From Ruminococcus difficilis (GTDB taxonomy: Bacteria; Bacillota_A; Clostridia; Oscillospirales; Acutalibacteraceae): 64,000 nucleotides of DNA. The notes under the pieces are model-generated. The model was given only the letters and a program-made list of their open reading frames with translations, was not told where the DNA came from and did no database searches. The stretch spans positions 62,001 through 126,000 of the forward strand of contig NZ_JAEQMG010000048.1 of assembly GCF_016680995.1 (NCBI RefSeq). Direction: 5' to 3'. Every line of letters begins with the position of its first letter. Positions within the stretch are counted from its first letter, which is position 1. Below, one piece after another: positions 18,658-27,078 of this stretch. The position numbers and the translations under genes are program-made.

Positions 18658-21054
18658 TTAATAGTAATCCTTGGTTTCGGGGAGATTTAACAGCGCCTCA
18701 GGCTTATCGTCGACGAGCACACGCGCCTTCTTGACGTATTTTTTCGCTTTCTTTGTAGCTGCAGCGAGCTTCTCTTCGTAATCCTGCCGGATCGCTTTCT
18801 TCTCGGCGTTGAGGCGAATCGTGTACTTTTGATCATCGGAGAAGGTGCACGCGGCGACCTTTTCGTTCTCAAGTGTGTCGATCTTGACCTCATACTGTGA
18901 CCGGATGTCGGCAATCTGTTTTTCGTACTTTTCACGGATCGCTTTGATCTCAGCCTGTTTGGTCAACTCGACAGTTTCAAGCTGCGCCTGCAGCTCTGCG
19001 ATCTGATCGTCGCGGAATTTCATCGCGGCGATCTGGGTACGCAGGGAGTTGTTCAAGGCGACGTTCTTGGTCTCGATCTCGGAAACCTGTTCGCGAGCCG
19101 CCATGATATCGCGCTTCGCCTGTTGCTCAACCGCGTCAACACCGCCGATACGTTCGCTCAAAGCGGATTTTTCTTCATTCAATGTTGCGATAATGGCGTT
19201 CTTTGCGGAGATCGTGTTGAGATGAACGCGTATCTGATGCTCGAGCTCTTTCCGCTCGTCGTTACCATCGCTGATCACGCGGTTCAGATCATCCATCTCA
19301 CGCTGATAATTGGAATACTTTTCTACCGCCGCGTCGTAATCGCTTTTCAGGCTGTTGTATTGACCCGTCAGTTTCTCGTTCGCAGCAGTTGCATCCGCAA
19401 GGGACGTCGTCTTGGAGACGATCTCATTGGCCTGCTCGGCGATCTTGCGCTTGTTATCCTCGATCGTCATCTTGAGGTCGGAATTCTCCGCGCTCAGAGA
19501 ACCGACTGTATTGGTCAGGCTCTTGACCTGAGTATTCAAGCCGGTGATCTCTTCCGCCTGAGACGCGATCGTCGCCTCATGCGCGGCAATCTGCTTAGCC
19601 TGCTCAGCGATGACGCCCTTGAGCTGTTCGATCTCAGCCTGTAACTGCGCGATGTAATTCTGGAGTTCCTCTACGCGATTCTCCAGAACGGCAATCGTAG
19701 CAAGATGAGCCGCGATCTGCGCCTCGAGCTCTTGGATTTTTGCTTCCAACTCTGCGATCTTCGCCTCAAGCTCTGCGATATGCGCCTTGAGCTCTTCGAC
19801 CTCTTTCTCGAGATCCATGATGCGAACCTGCGCCTTACGGAGCTCTTCGCGAAGATTTTCAAGCTCTTTCTTCAGAGCGGCAATAATAGATTCCAGTTCT
19901 TTGATTTTGATATCGCGGACACGGATCTGTTCCTTCGCCTGTTCGAGTTCAGCGGTCAGCTTTGAGATGATGACCTCTCGCTCACGAACTTCTTTGAGTC
20001 GCAGTGCCATTTCCTCGCGGCGGGCTTCATAGATCCTATCCTCGATATAACGCGCCATTTCCTCTTCAGGCTTGTTCGCCTCAGCGGCACGGCGCTCATT
20101 CTCAGCAACATACTCCGCATGGAGCTTCTCGCGAAGCGCGGAGTTGGTGTTGATGGTCGCGACGAAATGCTGGAACGCCATTACGTCGTACATATCTTTC
20201 TGAACGTCTTCAGGCATCTGACCTTCAAAGACGTTTTTCTCTAATACATAGCCGCTCTTACGGTAGCCTTCAATAAATACCCACAGATCATAGCACTGCT
20301 TGAAAGCAGGATCCTGCTTGATGCAGTTGGTCTTATTGATCGGCGATTTTACCGCGATACAGCCTTTGAGCGATTTGATCAGCTCGGTACCGACGAAATC
20401 ATCCAGCTTCATGCGGATTCGCTCGATACGCTCATAGTCGGTCAAGCCGGAGAGATCTTCATCTCTGTCAACCTTATCACGTTCATGCTTCTCGGCGTGG
20501 TGCTTCAACTCAAAGCCGAAAACCTCATGTCCGACACGAATCTCACGATCCATCGACATCTTACTGGAGGAATCATTCGGCGCGTCCTGCAAAGCACGGA
20601 AACGCTGCTCAACGAACGCGATCGTTCTGAATATCAATGTATGGAGAAAGCGATTCTCATAGGTCGCGAAGCTATCTTCACGATGGGTGTTCAATAATCT
20701 TTCGGGGACAACGCTGCCATCTTCCTCGATCGCCATGATCAGGTTGGCGTGCTGCGTCAAATGCTGTACCGCATCCTTACCGACCTGCTTGACCTTGTCG
20801 ATACGGTCGACCTCTTTGTGCTCTTCGATGAACTTGCGCTGTTCTTCGATCGCCTTTTCCATGTAGGGCAGCTTGCCCTCGATCATCTCGACCCATTCCA
20901 TATCGATAACACGGTTATACGCGTTACCGGAGAGCTCATCATTGCCTTTATCTGCGTCAGCCAAAGCAGAAGTCAAGTACTCGCGCGCATAATCGCCGTC
21001 AAGTGTTTCTTTCATCTCGGCAAACGCTCGATAATACCGGCTATAATCAATCAT
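18658..21054 (-). CDS. DUF2357-like protein with very long coiled coil
   Basis: A 798-residue protein with no signal peptide or membrane helix. Residues 1-330 form a helical domain containing TYENRFLHTLI (about 131-141), which matches the conserved heart of DUF2357, the domain found in front of the nuclease in many McrC-like partners of McrB ATPases. No PD-(D/E)XK nuclease motif is visible. From about 335 to 745 the sequence is near-continuous heptad coiled coil (runs such as ELEAKIAELEAKIQELEAQI). It ends with a short basic tail. It lies directly downstream of the McrB-like ATPase gene, so the two probably form one complex. ATG at 21054 has AAGGAG eight bases upstream. The DUF2357 call is motif-based. 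Confidence 0.7.
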   Translation of the reverse strand: MIDYSRYYRAFAEMKETLDGDYAREYLTSALADADKGNDELSGNAYNRVIDMEWVEMIEGKLPYMEKAIEEQRKFIEEHKEVDRIDKVKQVGKDAVQHLTQHANLIMAIEEDGSVVPERLLNTHREDSFATYENRFLHTLIFRTIAFVEQRFRALQDAPNDSSSKMSMDREIRVGHEVFGFELKHHAEKHERDKVDRDEDLSGLTDYERIERIRMKLDDFVGTELIKSLKGCIAVKSPINKTNCIKQDPAFKQCYDLWVFIEGYRKSGYVLEKNVFEGQMPEDVQKDMYDVMAFQHFVATINTNSALREKLHAEYVAENERRAAEANKPEEEMARYIEDRIYEARREEMALRLKEVREREVIISKLTAELEQAKEQIRVRDIKIKELESIIAALKKELENLREELRKAQVRIMDLEKEVEELKAHIAELEAKIAELEAKIQELEAQIAAHLATIAVLENRVEELQNYIAQLQAEIEQLKGVIAEQAKQIAAHEATIASQAEEITGLNTQVKSLTNTVGSLSAENSDLKMTIEDNKRKIAEQANEIVSKTTSLADATAANEKLTGQYNSLKSDYDAAVEKYSNYQREMDDLNRVISDGNDERKELEHQIRVHLNTISAKNAIIATLNEEKSALSERIGGVDAVEQQAKRDIMAAREQVSEIETKNVALNNSLRTQIAAMKFRDDQIAELQAQLETVELTKQAEIKAIREKYEKQIADIRSQYEVKIDTLENEKVAACTFSDDQKYTIRLNAEKKAIRQDYEEKLAAATKKAKKYVKKARVLVDDKPEALLNLPETKDYY

Positions 21055-21119
21055 GGGACTCACTCCTTTTTGGGTCGGTTATCAATTGATGAATCAGCCA
21101 GCGAGAGTAACATACCTCG

Positions 21120-21250
21120 CTGTTCGGGAGGAGCACAGTGGCGCTTAGCCAATCGCTGACAAAGATGTCAGCTCTTGGAGCGCTGTTGCATGGGAGTTGT
21201 ATACCAAATCAAAGATTTGGACAACTCCTCAAAGCCCCTCCCCTACTTTA
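21120..21250. repeat. Spacer repeat between ATPase and coiled-coil genes
   Basis: The 250-bp spacer contains CGGGAGGAGCAC near 21129 and CCCCTCCCCTAC near 21236, the same outer motifs as the block at 1660-1890. An internal hairpin (GGAGTTGT to ACAACTCC) holds CCAAATC-AAA-GATTTGG. No gene is seen. Confidence 0.45.
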
Positions 21251-21306
21251 TTCGGTTACAAGTACCACAGCTCTAAAGAGCCTTACGATGACGACTTGTA
21301 TTGTTA

Positions 21307-22842
21307 TCAGGTCATTTTCTGGAGCATGCGGACATACTCTTTACATTCATTCATATTCTCTCTGCCGAAGAGCTGATCGAGCTGCTGAACAAGTCCGTCG
21401 ATCTCGTCACGGATATAAGAAATGTTCAGCGCCTCAAACTTACGGAATACCTTCTTGCACAGCGCGTAGTCGATACCGTCGATCTCAGTACCGCCGCAGC
21501 CGACGAACGCGGGTACAAAGGAGTTGATCTGCTTCATAACACGGTTACCGAAAGCAACACGGAAGTGTTCGATCACATAGTCGTCGAGGATCTCGATCTT
21601 CTTCAGATTCTCTTCACTGATCGGGTTCGCCGCAACCGCATCATCGAGCAGCTTGGTGAAATGTCTGTAGTTGATATGACACGGCGGTGTGTCGGGCGCC
21701 TCGAAGGGCTTACCCTTGGTGTTGATATCGATGGGCATCGCACGGTCATAAACCTTATCGGTGATAGCGAACGTGGAGTCATCGTTATTCGCGGTACCGA
21801 CGTACCAGATATTGTCGGGGATGGTCAGCTTACCGTGATCGAGGTGCTTCGGGTCATCCGGCCACGGAGCCGCTACGATCTCAACGATCCACTCATCATG
21901 CGCCGGCATTTCGAGGATGGACAGCATCTCGGCGAAGTAATACTCGACACGGGCGATGTTCATCTCATCGAGGATGACGACGTATACGTTTTCATTATAG
22001 GATGCTTCGTACAGCGCACGGAGCAGCTCAGTCTCATTATATCTCTTGGTAAATTCGTTGTAGTAGCCGAACAGCTCGGTACGGTCACGCCACGAAGGCT
22101 GTACCGAAGCGATAACGGCGGGGTTGCAGACATATTTACCGAATGCGTAAGGCAGTGAAGTTTTACCGGTACCGGAGATACCTTGCAGGATCGTCAAACG
22201 ACCTGACGCAAAGCCTGCTACAAAGCAGCGGAGCAGCTTGATCTCATACCAATAATGCATTCTGGAGCAAGCAAAGTTGCGGAAGTTGGTAACGAACTCG
22301 GGGAGGGTAACATCCCAGTCGTACGGCTCGGGCTGATAATCCGCCCACTCTTCGTCGATGGTAACGAGCTTGTTGAAGCGGCCGGTGGATACCTCTTCTT
22401 CCTCTTCTTCCTTGTTGAGGGCTTCCAGCTCTTCGCCGGTCAGCTCGGAGATCTCGTTCGGGTTCAGACCGATCTGAGAGACCTTCATGGAGAGGATCTT
22501 ATCCTTCTCGAGATTGAGGCGCATGACCTCTTTGTTCAGCGCGTTGACCTCGTTGACAAGATCGTTGGTGTCCTTTGCCTTCTTCTTGAACTTAGCGAAT
22601 TTCTTGATGCCTTTCACGATGAAGAAGATGATCAGACCAAAAACAGCGGCAAGAAGGAGCATAGCGACGATCGCGATAGCCCAAGCAACGCCCTTACCGA
22701 GCTCGCCCTGTCCCGTGAAATTCTGAATAATATCATAGTAGGCCTTAAAGTTGAAAGCCTGCAGTATATCGACGATACCCTTGAAAATAGAGCCGAAGAA
22801 CTGCTTCAGGAACTCAAATAAGAATTTAAAGATAGTATCCAT
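21307..22842 (-). CDS. Membrane-tethered McrB-like AAA+ ATPase
   Basis: A 511-residue protein. An N-terminal amphipathic region and one membrane helix (about 52-78) are followed by a short coiled coil and an acidic linker with six consecutive Glu (145-150). The AAA+ domain carries Walker A GISGTGKT (221-228), Walker B VVILDE with the McrB-type MNIARVEYYFAEML (288-306), sensor-1 GTANNDDS (349-356) and an arginine-finger-like VYDRAMPI (364-371). This is the McrB-like branch that works with DUF2357/McrC-like partners. The membrane anchor is unusual for it. ATP versus GTP use cannot be told from sequence. It lies between the membrane-anchored fibre-like protein and the coiled-coil protein, all on one strand. 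Confidence 0.82.
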   Translation of the reverse strand: MDTIFKFLFEFLKQFFGSIFKGIVDILQAFNFKAYYDIIQNFTGQGELGKGVAWAIAIVAMLLLAAVFGLIIFFIVKGIKKFAKFKKKAKDTNDLVNEVNALNKEVMRLNLEKDKILSMKVSQIGLNPNEISELTGEELEALNKEEEEEEVSTGRFNKLVTIDEEWADYQPEPYDWDVTLPEFVTNFRNFACSRMHYWYEIKLLRCFVAGFASGRLTILQGISGTGKTSLPYAFGKYVCNPAVIASVQPSWRDRTELFGYYNEFTKRYNETELLRALYEASYNENVYVVILDEMNIARVEYYFAEMLSILEMPAHDEWIVEIVAAPWPDDPKHLDHGKLTIPDNIWYVGTANNDDSTFAITDKVYDRAMPIDINTKGKPFEAPDTPPCHINYRHFTKLLDDAVAANPISEENLKKIEILDDYVIEHFRVAFGNRVMKQINSFVPAFVGCGGTEIDGIDYALCKKVFRKFEALNISYIRDEIDGLVQQLDQLFGRENMNECKEYVRMLQKMT

Positions 22843-22909
22843 ATGTTCTACTCCTTGCTGCTAGTTTATTTCATTTGGATTATGTACATAGTTATGAGCA
22901 CATACACCA

Positions 22910-23065
22910 AGCCTTCCCCTTGAGGGGAAAGTGTCGCCGACAACTATTTGGCGGTGACGGATGAGGTGGAAACGTTTCTGTTCCAACCCGTGCATTGATG
23001 AATCAGAGAGGCTTCCACCTCATCCGCTTCACTTCGTTCAGCACCTTCCCCTCAAGGGGAAGGCT
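22910..23065. repeat. Nested palindromic element
   Basis: The outer arms are perfect inverted repeats of 20 bases (AGCCTTCCCCTTGAGGGGAA at 22910-22929 and its complement at 23046-23065). Inside lies a second inverted pair (GGATGAGGTGGAA and TTCCACCTCATCC). The element ends five bases before the stop codon of the next gene and could act as a partial terminator or RNA-processing structure between two cluster genes. Confidence 0.65.
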
Positions 23066-23069
23066 GAAT

Positions 23070-24014
23070 TTACAGCTCTTCGTCCGCAATGTTGAAGAAC
23101 CACATCAGCTTGACGTAACCGTCACGGATGACGTCGAGACACTCGGGATCCTCGCCCTCGATCCACATGACGATCGTGTACTTATCGGTTTGACCGGGTT
23201 CAAGACCCTCGACCTCTGTATTAAATACCGTCTTAGAATCAACAAAGGGCTGGATCACGATCTCTTCATCGGTGTGGTTGACGAGTTCTTTGTTTTGAGG
23301 CTGTTCCGCCGCTGCTTCAATCTCTTCGGCTGTAGGAGGAGTATAGTTCTCGGGGATCTCTTTCTTAAAGATCTTTTCAAACTCCTCCGGGGAACCATCC
23401 GGGGAGGTCAAGCCTCTGTTTTCCTTAGCGAACACCTCAGGCTCGCCGTTCTTATAGATCATCACACGGCACGCCTCGTCAGCGTCCTTTGCCGCCTTGA
23501 CACTCTGGAGCATACTCTGGTAATTGAGCGTTTCTTGACCGTTGTTTGTCAGATAGAAGGTATACGCGAGGTAATTTCTTCCGTTATGGGAACCTTCCGC
23601 CTCCAGATCCAGCGTAGCCGGCAGCCAATCGTAGGTAATGTTAGTGACCTCGTTGACCATGTTCGCGCTGAGCTTGTAGGTGGAACCGTCACCGTTTTCA
23701 TGCTCAGAGATCGAAATACCTTTTTTAGCGGCGCCGCTGTCAACGGTGATAACCAGATCGCCGATCGTTGTCAGCAGCCATGTCATGATCCAGATCAGGA
23801 ACAAGACCGCAACTAAGGTGATCAGCGCGATACCGGCGCGGCGTTTCCATCTGACCTGCTTTGCGATATCCTGTGAGTCACGCTTTGCGCCGTAACGCTG
23901 GAACATGCCCTCTTTTTGTCGCTGCAGCTGTACCTGCTTATCACCCTTGTTTTCTAACCGTTCGAGCTGTTCGGGAGAGAAAGGCTCATCGATGTTTTTC
24001 GGTTTCTTGCTCAA
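23070..24014 (-). CDS. Membrane-anchored relative of the fibre subunits
   Basis: A 314-residue protein with a charged cytoplasmic N-terminus (1-58), one membrane helix (about 60-82) and an outer beta-rich domain ending in VMWIEGEDPEC (282-292) plus a final strand pair. The last part matches the subunit family of this cluster, but the membrane segment lacks the A-x-x-W-F region that SipW cuts, so the protein probably stays in the membrane. Residues 189-245 are a Glu/Pro-rich insertion. It may anchor the fibre or link it to the AAA+ ATPase encoded next; both are inferences. The start is TTG with GGAGC eight bases upstream. Confidence 0.7.
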   Translation of the reverse strand: MSKKPKNIDEPFSPEQLERLENKGDKQVQLQRQKEGMFQRYGAKRDSQDIAKQVRWKRRAGIALITLVAVLFLIWIMTWLLTTIGDLVITVDSGAAKKGISISEHENGDGSTYKLSANMVNEVTNITYDWLPATLDLEAEGSHNGRNYLAYTFYLTNNGQETLNYQSMLQSVKAAKDADEACRVMIYKNGEPEVFAKENRGLTSPDGSPEEFEKIFKKEIPENYTPPTAEEIEAAAEQPQNKELVNHTDEEIVIQPFVDSKTVFNTEVEGLEPGQTDKYTIVMWIEGEDPECLDVIRDGYVKLMWFFNIADEEL

Positions 24015-24075
24015 ATAAAACAGCTCCTTTTTCGTAATCTATCCGTTTCGGGAGGAACACGCGCCTCCCCTATCG

Positions 24076-25035
24076 TTATTCTTCCGGTTTGGCGTCCTTT
24101 TGCTCTGCTTGTTCGGAAGCCTGCTGCATTTTCTGGAATTCCTGGAACTTTTTGAACTGCTCCAATTCCTCTGCCGTCATTTTAACATCCTGCTCGGCGG
24201 GATGATCCTGAGGCTTAGCCTCAGCCTCAGCTTCCGCGTCGGCGGTATCGGCTGCCACAGGTTCGCCGTCCGGCTGAGCCTGTTCGGTATCTCCGTCTTT
24301 GGATGCGAGCGCGGCAGCGACAGCCGCCTTGACCGCCTCTTCCTTTTCTTCATCCGCCTTTGACTTCTTATAGTTCATGGTACTGATCACAACACGAATG
24401 ACCGCGTACATGAAGAAGATGATCATCGGCAGGAGAACGACAAAGAAGAAACCCTGCTGTGTTTGGATGTAATCTAAGAAAGAGCCCCATCCTTGAAGGA
24501 TCTTTCCCTGATAACTGCTTGAATAATAGATGGAACCTATATCAGACGCGTTCAGATATTCTGTCTTATCCTGCTGATCGGGCGCCGGGGATGTCGTTCT
24601 GTTATCACCCTGTGTCTGATAACGCTTTGAACCGTTCTCATCGTTTGCGACGTCAACGATTCTATGGACGATCAGCATCTGTTTGCCTTCAGCGTCTTTC
24701 GAAACAAAGGTGACGATATCGCCTTTTTCGTACTCTGCGCTGCTGTTAAAGTTTGTCGCTTTCGCGATCATCAGATCGCCTTTACCGAAATCGCCGCCGC
24801 TATAGCCGTCGGGCGATCCGCCCTTCATAGAATCGGACTGGATCGGCTGGATAGTATAACCGAACATCGTAGAGATACCGGTAGATTTTGAAGTCAAGGC
24901 AAGCGTTGCGATAATAACGGAAACGATCAGGACCAATACGATCAGGATATTGATGATCGTATTGAGGATCGTTTTAAGAACGCTATTACCCTTGCTTTGC
25001 TCTTTGTTCTGCGTATTGGTTTCATTCTCTTTCAT
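24076..25035 (-). CDS. sipW: SipW-type signal peptidase I (third, divergent)
   Basis: A 319-residue membrane protease. One helix (about 27-47), serine in PIQSDSMKG (Ser69), histidine in LIVHRIV (His124), a second helix near 195-218 and a long acidic Ala/Glu/Gln tail. Between Ser69 and the conserved GD of the family is a Gly-rich insertion (GGSPDGYSGGDFGKGD), longer than in the other two copies. This copy heads the ATPase/anchor part of the cluster, so it may act on a different set of substrates. A GGAG site lies eight bases before the ATG. Both catalytic residues are present. Confidence 0.87.
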   Translation of the reverse strand: MKENETNTQNKEQSKGNSVLKTILNTIINILIVLVLIVSVIIATLALTSKSTGISTMFGYTIQPIQSDSMKGGSPDGYSGGDFGKGDLMIAKATNFNSSAEYEKGDIVTFVSKDAEGKQMLIVHRIVDVANDENGSKRYQTQGDNRTTSPAPDQQDKTEYLNASDIGSIYYSSSYQGKILQGWGSFLDYIQTQQGFFFVVLLPMIIFFMYAVIRVVISTMNYKKSKADEEKEEAVKAAVAAALASKDGDTEQAQPDGEPVAADTADAEAEAEAKPQDHPAEQDVKMTAEELEQFKKFQEFQKMQQASEQAEQKDAKPEE

Positions 25036-25125
25036 ACAAAAATCTCCATATCTGTTTAATAGCGTTAATCTCTATATACATAAGAGTACACACAGATTAG
25101 TGCTAATATTATAGAATCGTCATAA

Positions 25126-25284
25126 GGATGAGATTGCCACGGCATGAATGCCTCGCAATGACAATGGACTGAGGATGAGATTGCCACGGCATGAATGCCT
25201 CGCAATGACAGTGGACTGAGGATGAGATTGCCACGGCATGAACGCCTCGCAATGACAATGGACTGAGGATGAGATTGCCACGGG
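25126..25284. repeat. 47-bp tandem repeat, three full units plus partial
   Basis: Units start at 25126, 25173, 25220 and 25267 with an exact period of 47; the fourth stops after about 18 bases. Each carries GATTGCCACGGC and GCCTCGCAATGAC, arms of a REP-like palindrome. Units differ at single bases. There are no unique spacers, so this is not a CRISPR array. Confidence 0.85.
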
Positions 25285-26108
25285 CAACCCTCCGCCGCTT
25301 TGCAGCACCTCCCTTAGAAAAGGGAGGCTCATCGCCTCGCAATGGCGCTTTTGTCAACCCTCAGTCACTTCGTGACAGCTTCCTCGCCGGAAACGGCTTC
25401 TTCTGCGAAGACAGCCGACCCTTTTGTCCGCTTTGCGGACATTTCCCCTAGCAGGGGAATCTCCCCTTGTCCTCCGGACATTCCCCCAACGGGGGTACCT
25501 TAGGAAAGGGAGCCCTTTGGGAACGGAATTACAGGGGCGTGATGGGCGAAACTGCCGTTCCGCCCCTACACTCCATTTTCGCATAGTTCAAAACGTTTTG
25601 ACCTCTGCTCATAGGGAGCGAGAGGCTGTATTATCAGTTGAGATTGCCACGGGCTTTGCCCTCGCAATGACAATTGATAGTGGACTGACTACTGAGGATC
25701 CAGACCCCCTTTCCCAAGGGGGCTGTCACCGCAAGGTGACTGGGGGTTATCATAAAGAATGAATCAACCCTCCGGCACTTCGTGCCACCTCCCTTAGGAA
25801 AGGGAGGCTGAACCCCGCCTCCTTGTCAGACCGGAGGAGGCAATGCTAACAACTCCGAACAAGCCATGTCGAACGTCCGACGGCCGTCGCCGCGGGGCGA
25901 CCGACCGCTCATACAGAGCCGGGTCTTATCAAAAACAAGTACAAATCCCTCGCGGGAGATGTCCTATGCGGCGCGGGCGTGTGTTTGCCACCCGCGCCGC
26001 CGTTTATGATAATTTAAAAGAGAAATCTCTTAGGTACCGTTATGATCGTTCTTTACCTATTATTGAATAAGCAATCTGTGATCGTATCGGTAAGTAATCA
26101 ATCAGCTA
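25285..26108. repeat. Gene-free mosaic of interspersed repeats
   Basis: No credible gene lies between the third sipW and the fibre-subunit gene at 26109. The stretch is a patchwork: GGGAGG-type repeats near 25285-25330, 25500-25515 and 25765-25812; a GTCCGCTTTGCGGAC and CCCCTAGCAGGGG block near 25425-25500 like that at 1795; a REP-like unit at 25641-25671; and a GTCACCGCAAGGTGAC hairpin near 25726. A GC-rich block at 25815-26010 is listed separately. Confidence 0.55.
25815..26010. other. GC-rich, hairpin-rich block of unknown nature
   Basis: The block contains several strong stems: CCTCC-GGAGG near 25829, GTCGCC-GGCGAC near 25887, and a long stem CGGCGCGGG-CCCGCGCCG near 25970-26000 followed on the plus strand by GTTTATGATAATTT. 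Its base composition differs from the AT-rich flanks. It resembles no repeat elsewhere in the window and no RNA class I recognise. A structured non-coding RNA ending in a terminator is possible. Confidence 0.3.
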
Positions 26109-26903
26109 TTATGACTGAACGGTAGAACCGGTGACGGAGAACTTGATGCTGGGCAGAGAGTTACCGGCGTTGACGTCAGCGCATTGTTCATCCTGACCCT
26201 CGAACCATACATACAGCTTATAATACTTGATCATCTGGCTGGTAAGCTTACCAACAGATACGCTATAAGTGGTCTTAGGAGTGATGGAAGTAGCAGCAGT
26301 AGTGGTAGAATCAACAGCGTCATAAGCAACACCGTCGGCATCAAATACGCCTGCCTTGAAATCAGCAGCTGCAGGAGTAGCAGCAGTAAGAGTTTCCGTA
26401 GTAAACGAATCGCCAGAGGGAGTAACAGGTACAAGAGCTATACGAAGATAGTTATTACCGGAAGAAGCAGGCCTCTCTCCAAATGACCAAGTGATAGTAA
26501 CGTTATCAATAGGAGCAGAACCGTTATTCTTGACGTTCAGAGTCTCTTCGAAGACATAACCGGACTTGTTGTCAGAAGTCAGAGGGACAAAGTTGGTGCC
26601 AGTCTTCTTAGCGAAGTTATCTCTGGCGCCCGCCTCAGCGGTGAACCAGTTAGCGCCGTTTGCGGAAGAAGCAGGCTCGAAGGTAGCGGTGGTAGCGTAG
26701 TTTACGCTTGGGCCCCATGTAAGGTCAGTCTTGGAGATCTGAAGCTCGGAAGCCTGAGTGGTCTTAACGTTGATGCCGCTTGCAGTAGCGGTGGTGGACG
26801 ATGTGAACCATGCGAAGGTTGCGGAACCCAGAGCTACGAGAGCTACAAGGAGCATCGCGACAGAAGAGAGTAACGCTCTCTTTCTGAATTTTGTGTTTGT
26901 CAT
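26109..26903 (-). CDS. TasA/camelysin-like fibre subunit (SipW-dependent)
   Basis: A 264-residue exported protein, the simplest and most TasA-like of the cluster. The N-terminus is basic, with a hydrophobic stretch (10-27) and ATFAWFTSST, the canonical SipW-type region. A single beta-sandwich follows, Thr/Ala/Ser-rich, ending with YVWFEGQDEQC (231-241) and a last strand. TasA-family proteins form matrix fibres after SipW cleavage. The AAGGAGG site is strong, suggesting high expression, and a small hairpin lies in its leader. It is probably the major structural subunit, based on size, simplicity and ribosome site. Confidence 0.82.
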   Translation of the reverse strand: MTNTKFRKRALLSSVAMLLVALVALGSATFAWFTSSTTATASGINVKTTQASELQISKTDLTWGPSVNYATTATFEPASSANGANWFTAEAGARDNFAKKTGTNFVPLTSDNKSGYVFEETLNVKNNGSAPIDNVTITWSFGERPASSGNNYLRIALVPVTPSGDSFTTETLTAATPAAADFKAGVFDADGVAYDAVDSTTTAATSITPKTTYSVSVGKLTSQMIKYYKLYVWFEGQDEQCADVNAGNSLPSIKFSVTGSTVQS

Positions 26904-26963
26904 GAGAATTCCTCCTTAATTATTATTGTTGTCCCAAACACAAGGACAGATTTACTATTTAAT

Positions 26964-26980
26964 CAGGCGTTTGCCGCCTG
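26964..26980 (-). promoter_or_regulatory. Leader hairpin before the fibre-subunit gene
   Basis: CAGGCG-GCAAA-CGCCTG forms a perfect 6-bp stem about 60 bases upstream of the ATG. No T run follows on the minus strand, so it is not a terminator; a 5' mRNA-stabilising role is possible. No clear promoter boxes were found near it. Confidence 0.35.
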
Positions 26981-26998
26981 TTTAAACCAACTTTTTGG

Positions 26999-27028
26999 GG
27001 AGAACGGAGAACAGAGAACGGAGAACGG
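26999..27028. repeat. Left inverted repeat flanking the four-helix-bundle gene
   Basis: Phased GGAGAACGGAGAACAGAGAACG-type units. The reverse complement of the sequence at 27473-27502 is nearly the same, so the two frame the gene between them as imperfect inverted repeats of 30 bases. Confidence 0.6.
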
Positions 27029-27078
27029 TTAAGGGAAAATCCTGAGACGTGTGTCATGATTTTTCATCTATAATATAC

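Noticed and set aside
18658..22842. Classical McrBC restriction system
   Set aside because: The ATPase is McrB-like and the partner DUF2357-like, but no nuclease motif is visible, and the ATPase is membrane-anchored.
25126..25284. CRISPR array
   Set aside because: The units are contiguous 47-bp tandem copies without unique spacers, and there is no cas gene nearby.
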